Assembly (NCBI GenBank): GCA_964446865.1
Contig: CAYURD010000006.1
Location: 21,124-85,123, forward strand
Origin: Glaciecola sp964446865
GTDB lineage: Bacteria; Pseudomonadota; Gammaproteobacteria; Enterobacterales; Alteromonadaceae
Length of the DNA: 64,000 nucleotides
Direction: 5' to 3'
The notes beneath the pieces are model-generated. The model did not search any database. It saw nothing but the letters and a program-made list of their open reading frames with translations, and was not told the DNA's origin. Shown in pieces: positions 1 through 8,879 of this stretch. How positions within the stretch are numbered: position 1 is the stretch's first letter; the number at the start of each line of letters is the position of its first letter. Made by a program: the position numbers and the translations under genes.

Positions 1-1
1 A

Positions 2-1315
2 TGGTTAGCTGCACTGCTTTTTTGTGGTCAACTTTTATTCTTTATTCTATCTACTGCTGCTGATATACAGCTTTTTCAACATGTTGCGACATTTAGTATG
101 TTATCCACATTATTTTGGATATTTGTTGGGAATAAAATCGCATGGGATCTGAAGTTTCCTTTGTTTTTTGTTTTATTTGCGGTGCCTGTTGGCGAGGAGC
201 TTGTTCCGTTTTTACAAGAGATTACCGCAGATATGTCGGTTTATATGTTAAACCTCACCGGGATTCCTTTATACCGGAGCGGATTATTTATTGAAATACC
301 GCAAGGTAAGTTTTTGGTTGCCGAAGCATGTTCTGGCGTCAGTTTTTTGATTGCATCTGTTGTCTTAGGTAACTTATATGCCTACATGAATTTACGCTCA
401 TTACGTAGACGCGTTTTCTTTCTAATACTATCATTTGCTTTTCCAATTTTTGCAAATGCAATAAGGGTTTACGGCATTATTTATATTGGTTATTCAAGTG
501 ATATGCAGCACGCCGTTGGTGCTGACCACCTAATTTACGGATGGTTCTTTTTTGCATTTGTGCTTGTTTGCCTATTTTTAATTGGTGAGTTAATCAGACG
601 AAATGAAGTCAAGAAACTGGCTTCTATTGAGTTTAATAATCAAGAGTCAGACGAAAATGAAACAAAGTCTTCTCTAGAGCCTTGGTCAATAAGCGGCAAA
701 GTTAAGGTTAATACCGCATTGTGCTTGGTTGTATTGGTTTTGGTCGTTTTAACCAAAATACAAGTCACTAGAATGGACTCTCCGACAGTATTAGTTCAGT
801 CTGACCTGACATTAAACCTAACTGGTTTTGAAGCATCTGAATTTAAGCAAGGGCTGAACTGGAAGCCAAGATATGTCGGCAACACAAAAGAAAAAATGTC
901 GTATGTAACCCGTGGTCAAAATGAATATAGCGTGTACTTTGCGTATTTTGATGGCTCAAAAGGTGAACTAGCGTCCTCTCTTCACCGGTTGTACGAACAA
1001 GACCGGTGGACTAGAGAACGCCGCAGTCAGTCTTCGTTAGGTGAAGCCTCCGTCAATGTTGAATTAGCGACTAGTTCAATTGGAGTCAAAAAAGAAATCA
1101 TATATTGGTATTTAGTTGATGGCAAAATTATGAATAACTACAAAGATGTGAAGATACATCAACTAATGAAAAAACTACAAGGTGAATCAAGTCAGTCAGC
1201 GGTGATTGCGGTGTCCATCGATATAGAGCGCAATATGCCTTCTAAACAACAAACCTTGGAAGAGGCTGCCAACATCATACTAAAAAACAACTTGAATTTG
1301 CTTGCTGGCGAATGA
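2..1315 (+). CDS. xrtA: Exosortase A with C-terminal EpsI domain (5' partial)
   Basis: This is an inner-membrane cysteine transpeptidase-like enzyme thought to process and sort PEP-CTERM proteins. The frame stays open to the window edge, so the ATG at 98 is internal and the N-terminal helices are missing. The exosortase catalytic triad is visible: Cys in EACSGVSF (codon 329-331), Arg in ANAIRVYG (464-466) and His in GADHLIYGW (527-529), each in or beside a hydrophobic segment. After a charged linker and one more membrane helix (about 706-760), the remaining roughly 190 residues look like the EpsI domain that is often fused to XrtA. The nearby XrtA-type glycosyltransferase, FemAB-like and amidotransferase genes support subtype A. 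No PEP-CTERM substrate was recognised in the window. Confidence 0.88.
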   Translation, partial: WLAALLFCGQLLFFILSTAADIQLFQHVATFSMLSTLFWIFVGNKIAWDLKFPLFFVLFAVPVGEELVPFLQEITADMSVYMLNLTGIPLYRSGLFIEIPQGKFLVAEACSGVSFLIASVVLGNLYAYMNLRSLRRRVFFLILSFAFPIFANAIRVYGIIYIGYSSDMQHAVGADHLIYGWFFFAFVLVCLFLIGELIRRNEVKKLASIEFNNQESDENETKSSLEPWSISGKVKVNTALCLVVLVLVVLTKIQVTRMDSPTVLVQSDLTLNLTGFEASEFKQGLNWKPRYVGNTKEKMSYVTRGQNEYSVYFAYFDGSKGELASSLHRLYEQDRWTRERRSQSSLGEASVNVELATSSIGVKKEIIYWYLVDGKIMNNYKDVKIHQLMKKLQGESSQSAVIAVSIDIERNMPSKQQTLEEAANIILKNNLNLLAGE

Positions 1316-1356
1316 GTACTTATTTTGTCCCCAACAATTTATAAAATATTCATATT

Positions 1357-1977
1357 ATGAAAGCAAGACTCATTGTGATTGGTATTATTGCTGTTTTTTT
1401 TGCATATAGTGCATTTTTTTATCTTAATCATGCACAAACTGTTAGATATTGGTTGCAAGATTTTAATGAGAGAGCAGTAGATTACACTTTTTTAATTGGC
1501 AGCTCTTCAATTGCAAGAATGCCTAGAGACTTACTTAATGATTGTGGTGCGAATAAAATTTACGGATTTAGTAATGGTACGGTTGAAGACATTCAAACCT
1601 ATCTTAGGTTTGCTGAGCTCAAGAATGCAAAAAAAATTGTCATATATATCGGTGAAAATGATATTGCAAGAGGAGAAGCGTCGTCTCTCACTTTTCAGCA
1701 GTTTGTAAACCTATTGAATAGCATAAGAGAAAAGAGCGATGTGCCTATAGGTATTGCTAGTTTAAAGTTTAGCCCAGCAAGAGAAGATGCTCACGCTGAA
1801 TTTGAGACTTTCAATAAACGTTTGCACGAGTTAGTAAGTGCCACGAATAACTTACATCTAATCCCATATCACCAAATCAAACAAAAATGGCTTTATAGTA
1901 AAGATGAGATCCATACAAATAATGAAGGAACGACGTTGTTTGCAAATATGATCAACGAATTTTGTCGAAGTCACTAA
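1357..1977 (+). CDS. SGNH/GDSL-type hydrolase, membrane anchored
   Basis: A 206-residue protein with one N-terminal hydrophobic segment (about residues 4-22) and then an SGNH-hydrolase pattern. Block I is LIGSSSIAR (residues 46-54, probable nucleophile Ser50), block III is GEND (99-102), and block V is D183-x2-H186. Such enzymes often add or remove acyl groups on cell-surface glycans. It lies 41 bases after xrtA, and its stop codon overlaps the start of an acyltransferase-3 gene, so the two probably act together on the periplasmic polysaccharide. The substrate is not evident, and esterase versus transferase activity cannot be decided from sequence. Confidence 0.7.
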   Translation: MKARLIVIGIIAVFFAYSAFFYLNHAQTVRYWLQDFNERAVDYTFLIGSSSIARMPRDLLNDCGANKIYGFSNGTVEDIQTYLRFAELKNAKKIVIYIGENDIARGEASSLTFQQFVNLLNSIREKSDVPIGIASLKFSPAREDAHAEFETFNKRLHELVSATNNLHLIPYHQIKQKWLYSKDEIHTNNEGTTLFANMINEFCRSH

Positions 1978-3083
1978 TGCGGCTTTATTATCTTGATAAC
2001 CTTAGATCAATCTTAATGGTACTAGGGCTTGTATTACACACTTGTGCGGCCTTTTCGACGCAAGAGTTTTGGTTGGTTACCCATCATCAAACTATCCCAT
2101 TAGCTGACACATTAAATCAATCAATCCATGTCTTTCGTATGCCTCTATTTTTTATGGTATCCGGTTTTTTCGCATATATGATGATGAACAAACAAAGTAT
2201 AGCGGTATTTGTAAAGACTAAATTACTAAGAATAGCGATACCGTTTCTGAGCGTGTTTTTACTGATTAATTTGCCGCAATCGTTTGCTTTAGATGCGTTA
2301 AATAATCACTCGGATGAATTGCGTATTAATAGTCACTCGGTCACTGGGCATTTATGGTTTTTGCTCAATTTACTATTTTACTTTCTAATTTATGTGTTGC
2401 TGCATAAGGCCTTCAGGGTTTTCGATTTTGTTGCCAAAAGACTAGATGCTTCACACTACACCGCTGCCGTTGTGTTTGTGCTTCCTGTTTTATTTACTGT
2501 TTTGCTTGCATTGAATAAAGTGGGGCTTCCTATATATGAAAAAATACCTGTTCTTGGTAGCTTTTATTCACTATTTTCTTACTTTGATTATTTTTTAATT
2601 GGTGCGCTTTTAGCACGATTGCCACATTCGGCATTGTTAGCGGGTTTTAAATCAAGGTCGGCGATTATCTATTTGTTAATCTTAGCTTGCTTAGCAATAG
2701 CTTTGAAAGCCTCATGGCTTGAAATGTTTATTTCTCCGTCTACCGCATTGGGCACGATTGTTTTTGCTTATTTAGAACATCTTTTTCCTATCCTATTTTG
2801 CTTATTACTTTGGTACTTTTCTTATATATTCATAAACAAAAATAATAAATGGTTTGTAAGTCTCAGTAAGTCATCTTATTCAATTTATTTGTTTCACCAT
2901 TTTATTATTATTGCGGCGGTGGTCTTATTAAACTACTTGTTCGTCACTTACGATTTTTCTGTAAATCGATTCTTCGCATTTTTCGGTGTTATCTCGATAA
3001 CCTTATTCACTACGCTAGTTTTACACTTTTTACTTATTAATCGAATAAGGCTCTTTTCTCTATTATTTAATGGGAAAGCTTAA
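1977..3083 (+). CDS. Acyltransferase family 3 membrane protein
   Basis: An integral membrane acyltransferase of the OafA/NodX/OpgC type (acyltransferase 3), with about ten hydrophobic segments. The N-terminal motif RLYYLDNLRSI is followed by an early helix with the family histidine (LVLHT), then RMPLFFMVSGF. These proteins carry acyl groups across the inner membrane to modify glycans. A TTG at 1962 allows a longer reading, but the ATG at 1977 overlaps the previous stop as TAATG, a classical coupling arrangement, so I chose it (368 residues). Pairing with the SGNH protein suggests acylation of the exopolysaccharide. A hairpin terminator follows. Confidence 0.85.
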   Translation: MRLYYLDNLRSILMVLGLVLHTCAAFSTQEFWLVTHHQTIPLADTLNQSIHVFRMPLFFMVSGFFAYMMMNKQSIAVFVKTKLLRIAIPFLSVFLLINLPQSFALDALNNHSDELRINSHSVTGHLWFLLNLLFYFLIYVLLHKAFRVFDFVAKRLDASHYTAAVVFVLPVLFTVLLALNKVGLPIYEKIPVLGSFYSLFSYFDYFLIGALLARLPHSALLAGFKSRSAIIYLLILACLAIALKASWLEMFISPSTALGTIVFAYLEHLFPILFCLLLWYFSYIFINKNNKWFVSLSKSSYSIYLFHHFIIIAAVVLLNYLFVTYDFSVNRFFAFFGVISITLFTTLVLHFLLINRIRLFSLLFNGKA

Positions 3084-3097
3084 GTTTATAAGATCAA

Positions 3098-3140
3098 AGG
3101 AGTCGCAATAAGATAAAGCAACAAGCGACTCCTGAGTTTT
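3098..3140 (+). terminator. Probable rho-independent terminator after the xrtA operon
   Basis: A 9-bp perfect inverted repeat, AGGAGTCGC (3098-3106) and GCGACTCCT (3125-3133), encloses an 18-base loop and is followed by GAGTTTTT. The long loop lowers confidence. It sits between the convergent acyltransferase and lipoprotein genes. Confidence 0.55.
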
Positions 3141-3153
3141 TGTAAAGCTTTTA

Positions 3154-6100
3154 TTATTGATAAGTAAACCTAGTACTTTCAACATTTTTGTTTCCGTAGG
3201 CGTCATTAATTTCGATTTTCAGCACATAGTCTGTTTGACTTGATAAGCCAGGCATATCGAATGATACGACACCATTATCGTTGCGTGCAAATTCACTAAT
3301 AAATGTGACTTCACTAGCATTCTCAACATCGTAAAACGATATTATCAAACTATCCCAATTTAAACCTGACATTGCATCCGTAAAGCCAATTACTGCTTTA
3401 TTGGAAGTGTTTACTCCAGAAAACGGATGATGAATGTTAATGACTGGTAACTGATAATCATCTGTATATCTAAACCCTGCAAAGTCTTCATTGTTTAAGT
3501 CTGGAAAGTCAATTGGAGACCCTAAATCTATCCAACGAGCTATTGTTCGTTTTTCACTATCACTCAATTCAAGGTTTGGATGAGACTCAGGATAATCCAC
3601 ATCGTTATTGCGAGTTTCATTTGTTCTGCCGTCTAACCTTTCACCCCAAACTACCCAGGTTAACAAACTCTGTCTTGCTTGAGGTATTCTGATATATTTA
3701 TTGCGCTGCGGATACGAATAGCTAGCGTCACTTTTTGTCAATATCGTATATGGCTTCGTCTCATCGGTATTTCCATCTAAGATGAGGGCTTCTCCAGAAC
3801 CACCTGACGTATGACAGCCGATACAATTGTTGTTTATGATTGGCAATACGTCTCTATTAAATTCAACGCTATACGACTGTCCTGGTACTTTTGTAATCCC
3901 TTGTTCAGCTAAAAGTGGTATTTCCCCCTTCGTCAAATCCCAAAGGCCTTCTTGTACCATTGGGTCGCTCACTGCCATATTGGCAATACCCTGAATTGGT
4001 GCTCGGTTTCCTGATTGAGTACTACTATAATCTAACTTTTCTACAGAATGTGCGTGGCATCCACCACAATCGACCCTCGTCTCACCGGGCTTTAGGCCTC
4101 TCCATGTCAATTCGCTAATTGCTGTCATGCCGTTTTTATCAAGTGTTTGTATCAAAAAAGGCGTATCAGCTGGTATTTTGGCAGCCCAAGAAGTATCTGG
4201 ATTACCTTGTTGATCAATCGTGTCAGTATGCGCAAGCGGGAATTCTCCTAATATCTCCCAACGTTCGCCATGCTCTGAACCATATCGCGCTACAACCGAA
4301 AGTTGCCTATCACTTGCAATATACTCCTTTATTTCCTCATACTCAGCTCTTGACCCCCAATATCTTATAGGCTTTGTAAAAGGTTTTGGTGGAGTCGCAA
4401 TCAATCTGACCGCGTATATATCATCGTCGGTGACGACGCCAGCCTCAGCCCCTTCGATTCTCCAGTTACCATCATTCATTTCCCTCTGTTGATTGGGTTT
4501 AAAAGGGTCTGGGTTTTCCTCATCGAGCGGTTCTCTGTTGAGCATAGAAGCTGTACCCACTATTGCGGCGGCTTCACCTTCCTCCAATCTGTCGTCTAAT
4601 ATTTGAGTTTCTATTGTGTGAGGTTTATCGATACCATAAATATCGTAAAACGGTGCCACAACACGCGGCCATATTTCATTGTAATCAGGGTCGTCTTTGA
4701 TTTCTATCAGTTGTGAAGGTGAATTAACCATCGTATTAGCGGCATCATCTATCAAATATATGCCTGACCTTAACTCTTCGCATCGATAAACCGCTTGATT
4801 ACAAACTGCGTCAAAGTGATTTACATAACCAGAAGAGTAGGCTACTAACAAGCCTCCATTAACTGTTGCCGATGGCATTGAATATTTGCCTGAACGGTCA
4901 GGTGCGGGAGAATCACCTGCAGTGGTATGTGGCGTGATTGCGACGGTTCCTATTCGATCAAAAGAGCGGTTGCTTATTCGATATTGATTTCCCCAAGGAT
5001 ATCGTTGTTGTATGCTTGTGCGCTGAAAATCAGGACCATCAGCAGCGATAGGGAATTTCATTAAAATTCCGTATCCATAATCAAAAGAGGGATAATAGTA
5101 ACCTGAAACAATGCTGTCATCGTCTATTTGAGTGGCGAAGTGGTCGAGAATTTTATGTTGTTCATGTGGTACAGTAAATTGGCGTAGATTACTACCATCA
5201 GGATGAACTGTGAACAGTGAAGTCATTGCATAGTTCATTTTTGTCGCAGCATTTTGCCAGCTTGAAAATAAGATACGGCCATCTTTTAGTTGGAAAGGGT
5301 GTTGAACCATTGTTAGGTTTCCGGTTTCAAGCAACTTTAAGTTCGAAAGTTCTTTGGTTGTGGCGCTGCCATCATGGTCGTCAACAACATATAGCTGTTG
5401 CACGCTAGCTCTTACTAATGCGTCTGTCCCAGGTTTAAATGCAGTTAACGCTGAGCGATTAGATGTAAATACAATTCTGCCATCTGCTAATGGTGCAGGG
5501 CCCATATCACGGATTTGTCGATATGCGCTTTGGTCGTGGCCGGGCGTTGTATTGTCGGCGTAGAGGTTTGAATTAAAGCCATCATCGAAGGTCAATCTTA
5601 TTGGAGTCAAGTCTGCACTGGTAAGATTGATTTTATAAATCCAGCTAGAAGACTCTCTTGTTGGTGCTGTTACTAAGGAGTAATAAACTGTTTCTCCGTC
5701 AAACGATACGAAAGGGTCCATAACGCTGCACTGATCACAATCTACTAATATTGTTTCGGTGCCATCAGGTTTTAACAACATCAAATCAGCTCCCGCTGAG
5801 ATGTCATATGGTTTTTCACCTTGTGGTATATCAACAAACCTATTGTTTGGCGTTTCATTTGGATAGCGCACGTAAACGATGTCATATTGTTTTGCTTCGC
5901 ATGCAATATTGACGTTAGCTATGTTTTGATTTGATATTACCCCTGAAGCATTGGTAACGCGGCATGATTGAGCAGATGGTTGGCTGCTGATCAACACTTC
6001 ATAAGGGGCTCCCGTTAAATACTCTTGATTAAAACTGTACGTACCATCAGCGACGATGGATAGTTGCTCGTCTGTGTCGTTTCTTAAATCAAGGGTAGAT

Positions 6101-6441
6101 GCGGATAATCCAATTATGTTAACGCTCAAGGTATAAGTTTCCACAACCGGATCTGGCTCAGGTTCTGGCGGAGTTGGCTGTGGCACCGGATCGGGGGCTG
6201 ATGGCGGTGTTGGCGTCGGATTTGGTTGTGGTGCAGGATCAGGTGCTGGTGTCGGATCTGGCTGTGGGTTGGGAACTGGGTCTGGAGCCACTGGCAATAC
6301 TGGCCCAGGTGTTTGAATTGGTGTTTGCACGGGTGGCTGAGTTTGTGGTTGACTGGATTCAGTATCGGAGCCGCCTCCGCCTCCGCATGCGCTCAAAAAT
6401 GCAATGCTCACTATTAGGGAAAAAGTACTTTTAAATTTCAC
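3154..6441 (-). CDS. Large lipoprotein with beta-propeller-like repeats and two CXXCH heme motifs (HzsA-related)
   Basis: A 1095-residue lipoprotein starting at GTG with GAGAGG seven bases upstream. The signal peptide ends in lipobox LSAC (Cys19), followed by a Gly run and a Pro-rich spacer to about residue 100. Residues 190-480 contain TolB/PD40-like phrases (DGRIVFTSNRS, DGRILFSSW) typical of beta-propellers. Two c-type heme motifs follow: C792-GG-C795-H796 and C873-IG-C876-H877. The C-terminal 90 residues look like an Ig-like domain. The arrangement resembles proteins annotated as hydrazine synthase alpha-subunit related, but that says nothing firm about activity. Heme attachment would need the Ccm system encoded at 50-57 kb. 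The role next to xrtA is unknown. Confidence 0.75.
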   Translation of the reverse strand: MKFKSTFSLIVSIAFLSACGGGGGSDTESSQPQTQPPVQTPIQTPGPVLPVAPDPVPNPQPDPTPAPDPAPQPNPTPTPPSAPDPVPQPTPPEPEPDPVVETYTLSVNIIGLSASTLDLRNDTDEQLSIVADGTYSFNQEYLTGAPYEVLISSQPSAQSCRVTNASGVISNQNIANVNIACEAKQYDIVYVRYPNETPNNRFVDIPQGEKPYDISAGADLMLLKPDGTETILVDCDQCSVMDPFVSFDGETVYYSLVTAPTRESSSWIYKINLTSADLTPIRLTFDDGFNSNLYADNTTPGHDQSAYRQIRDMGPAPLADGRIVFTSNRSALTAFKPGTDALVRASVQQLYVVDDHDGSATTKELSNLKLLETGNLTMVQHPFQLKDGRILFSSWQNAATKMNYAMTSLFTVHPDGSNLRQFTVPHEQHKILDHFATQIDDDSIVSGYYYPSFDYGYGILMKFPIAADGPDFQRTSIQQRYPWGNQYRISNRSFDRIGTVAITPHTTAGDSPAPDRSGKYSMPSATVNGGLLVAYSSGYVNHFDAVCNQAVYRCEELRSGIYLIDDAANTMVNSPSQLIEIKDDPDYNEIWPRVVAPFYDIYGIDKPHTIETQILDDRLEEGEAAAIVGTASMLNREPLDEENPDPFKPNQQREMNDGNWRIEGAEAGVVTDDDIYAVRLIATPPKPFTKPIRYWGSRAEYEEIKEYIASDRQLSVVARYGSEHGERWEILGEFPLAHTDTIDQQGNPDTSWAAKIPADTPFLIQTLDKNGMTAISELTWRGLKPGETRVDCGGCHAHSVEKLDYSSTQSGNRAPIQGIANMAVSDPMVQEGLWDLTKGEIPLLAEQGITKVPGQSYSVEFNRDVLPIINNNCIGCHTSGGSGEALILDGNTDETKPYTILTKSDASYSYPQRNKYIRIPQARQSLLTWVVWGERLDGRTNETRNNDVDYPESHPNLELSDSEKRTIARWIDLGSPIDFPDLNNEDFAGFRYTDDYQLPVINIHHPFSGVNTSNKAVIGFTDAMSGLNWDSLIISFYDVENASEVTFISEFARNDNGVVSFDMPGLSSQTDYVLKIEINDAYGNKNVESTRFTYQ

Positions 6442-6856
6442 AACAACCTCTCAACATCCGATAAGCTCAAATCCCATTGCGGGAATTTTGGAACAACGTT
6501 ATATGTTGTGATTATCAGGTTAATTTGGTTTTAGCTGTGTATCAGGCTTCGCTCATATGTATTGAAAGAAATACTCTAAATCTTACTTCACTAAAAGAAA
6601 CTCAGTTTTTATCTAGCGAAAAAGTCAGATTTACAAACGTTAATGCATATTGTTTTCACCATAAAAAATATGCCTTTACGCTGGTTTTTCAGTAGGCGGA
6701 GGGTTTTATTTCAGAAGTCTTAACATTTGTTAGGCACCAATTCTTAAGACTGTGTAAAGTTATTTTTATTCTGAGGCTGTTCTTAACATGGCGTATTAAA
6801 GGTACTATACTTTCTGTTTGGTCAACCTATCATGTTAACTTAGGCTATATAACGTA
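6442..6856. other. Divergent intergenic region, no gene recognised
   Basis: 415 bases between the lipoprotein gene (leftward) and the glycosyltransferase gene (rightward). A 72-codon frame at 6477-6695 lacks recognisable features and is probably spurious. The region holds the rightward promoter listed separately. I could not place the leftward promoter with confidence. Confidence 0.6.
6783..6811 (+). promoter_or_regulatory. Sigma-70-like promoter for the 6857 gene
   Basis: TTAACA (6783-6788), 17 bases, TATACT (6806-6811): 4/6 and 5/6 matches to the consensus with ideal spacing, about 45 bases before the start codon at 6857. Confidence 0.55.
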
Positions 6857-7819
6857 ATGTTTAGTGATATTAAGAATCTTATTAAAGAAAAACGCCTCCC
6901 ATATTCTTGGACCTTGAGATATCATAAATGGCGTTATTTGGGTGAACTACGAGCGACTTTACATAGTGTTAGAGAAACACCTCCTCAAGTTGCCGCTATA
7001 AATTCTCAGACCGAATTGCATTTGCAAATTTGTCAATATGATATAGACATGGCCATACTTGCTATAAAGTCATTACTCAGATTCAATAGCGATATTTCAG
7101 TAATCATTCATGATGACAATACCTTTACAGACGATGATTTTGATTTGGTATCTAAACACATAACAAACGTAGTATTTTATCGTGTCAGTGAGGCAGAACA
7201 AAAGTCGAAGCAAGATGAGGAGGTTTGGCAGCTGCGCCAAGCGTTTCACAAACGGTTTGACTTCGAAGCACGATTTAATTCTCGAATCCAGTCAAGAATA
7301 AATAAAATTTTTGACATTCATGCTTATTCAGAGGCTGAAAATATCTTATACCTGGATTCCGATATTATTTTTACAAAAGAACCTACAGAACTCAGAACAT
7401 GGATGGCTGACCCATCGAAAAAACCATTTCATACTGAACCACCGATCCAAAATGTATTGACTGATCCAGAGGGCATGGTCGCCGTTTTTCCTGATATGGA
7501 AGTTATTAAAAATTTCAATTCTGGTTTTTTTGGGTTTAGAAAAAGTCAAATACCATACTCATTAATGTTGGGGGTAGTAAAAAAACTGCTCGATAATAGG
7601 CAAATAAAGATTTTTGGTGATGAGTCGGTTTGGCGTATTGTTTATGGGCATGTACAAAGAGACGTATTAGATTGTTCACGCTATCCTCTTTTTGGCAATA
7701 AACAACATTATCAATTGCTCAATGACGTTGAAAAATCTGTCTACATGCATTTTATATATAAGCATCAATATGGACATTATGCGCGGGAAGCAGCAAAAGT
7801 AATAAACGAGCTTATGTAA
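6857..7819 (+). CDS. Putative GT-A-type glycosyltransferase
   Basis: A 320-residue soluble protein with no signal peptide. A DxD-type motif (YLDSDIIF, D167/D169) suggests metal and nucleotide-sugar binding as in GT-A transferases, and NSGFFGFRKS further on matches the acceptor-side region of GT8-like or related enzymes. I cannot assign a named family. A well-formed promoter precedes it, and it starts a short plus-strand set with a GT2 enzyme and a pyruvyl transferase, so polysaccharide assembly is the likely role. Linkage and sugar are unknown. Confidence 0.6.
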   Translation: MFSDIKNLIKEKRLPYSWTLRYHKWRYLGELRATLHSVRETPPQVAAINSQTELHLQICQYDIDMAILAIKSLLRFNSDISVIIHDDNTFTDDDFDLVSKHITNVVFYRVSEAEQKSKQDEEVWQLRQAFHKRFDFEARFNSRIQSRINKIFDIHAYSEAENILYLDSDIIFTKEPTELRTWMADPSKKPFHTEPPIQNVLTDPEGMVAVFPDMEVIKNFNSGFFGFRKSQIPYSLMLGVVKKLLDNRQIKIFGDESVWRIVYGHVQRDVLDCSRYPLFGNKQHYQLLNDVEKSVYMHFIYKHQYGHYAREAAKVINELM

Positions 7820-7913
7820 TTTAAAAGTAGAGAGCCTTTATCTCTGAGCTATTTCATTAAAGCTTATTTATACTTTAAATTTTTAAACCACTTCATTATT
7901 AGTTAGGTGTTGA

Positions 7914-8840
7914 ATGAATGACGTAAAACCATTGCTTAGTATAATAATACCTATATACAACGTAGAGTCAGAACTAAAAGAATGTCTGGAGTCAGTTTAC
8001 GCAATATCAACAAACAACTACGAAGTGATATTGATAAATGATGGTTCAACTGACAACTCTCTTGAAATTGCACAAGTTTTTAAAAATAGATATCCGATAA
8101 TTACGACACTAATCAATCAAGAAAACACTGGTTTGTCTGCGGCCAGAAATAAGGGGCTTTCTCTTGTGTCTGGAACATGGATTGCATTTTTAGATAGTGA
8201 TGACTTTATTGATCCTAAAGAATTCGAACTTGTTTTAAAGCGAGTTGAAATGACAAAAGCGGATGTCGTCACATTTGATGGTTATCGCTATATTGATGAA
8301 TCTAAATTGGTACTGCCGTTGCTGGCATCTACCTTGCCATTTCATGAAGAGTTGCTGATAGACAGCAGGCAATACTTGTCGGCTGTGCTTGCTCTTAAAA
8401 TGACCAATATTGTTACTGTGTGGGACAAGCTTTATAAAAAAGAACTCCTTGAACGCTTACATCTCAGCTTTATGGAAAATCACTATCATGAAGACATCCC
8501 TTTTACACTGACTCTTTTTTTGGCGGGTGTAAACGTAGAATACTGCGATGCCAAAGTAATTTATTATCGTCAACGCACTGGCAGTATAATGCACAGTGTT
8601 AACCCCAAAAAGCTAGACTCTCGACTGTTTATTGTAGATTATTTGTTAGAGCAAATAGATGAAAATTCAGTAAATGACGTGAATATTAACGGTTATATAG
8701 TATTTATGTTGCGAGGGATTTTAGAAAAGAAGGGGAAGGTCGATAAAAAAACACTAACGAGAACTTGGCACTTGAAGTTAAGCGTAAAAAAGAGGGTATT
8801 ACTGCTATTTTTAATAGTTAAAAATTTAAAAACTCTGTAG
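7914..8840 (+). CDS. Family 2 glycosyltransferase
   Basis: A cytoplasmic GT2 enzyme of 308 residues. The classic N-terminal GT-A domain is clear: SIIIPIYNVE at the start, NDGSTDNS (42-49), ENTGLSAARNKG (70-81) and LDSDD (D94-D97) for metal and UDP-sugar binding. TAGGTG precedes the ATG at 7914 at suitable spacing. It lies 94 bases after one glycosyltransferase and 39 bases before the pyruvyl transferase, so it probably adds one sugar of the repeat unit. Confidence 0.88.
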   Translation: MNDVKPLLSIIIPIYNVESELKECLESVYAISTNNYEVILINDGSTDNSLEIAQVFKNRYPIITTLINQENTGLSAARNKGLSLVSGTWIAFLDSDDFIDPKEFELVLKRVEMTKADVVTFDGYRYIDESKLVLPLLASTLPFHEELLIDSRQYLSAVLALKMTNIVTVWDKLYKKELLERLHLSFMENHYHEDIPFTLTLFLAGVNVEYCDAKVIYYRQRTGSIMHSVNPKKLDSRLFIVDYLLEQIDENSVNDVNINGYIVFMLRGILEKKGKVDKKTLTRTWHLKLSVKKRVLLLFLIVKNLKTL

Positions 8841-8879
8841 ATACATCCATTCGTTTTCTTTCCAAATAAAAGAGTAACT

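Noticed and set aside
98..1315. Exosortase start at ATG 98
   Set aside because: The frame is open to the window edge with hydrophobic coding upstream (from base 2), so 98 is internal.
6174..6434. Plus-strand 86-codon frame opposite the lipoprotein signal/Pro-rich region
   Set aside because: Shadow of the proline-rich repeat coding on the opposite strand; composition is an artefact.
6477..6695. 72-codon plus-strand frame in the divergent spacer
   Set aside because: No ribosome site, domain or conserved-looking composition; lies in a likely regulatory region.
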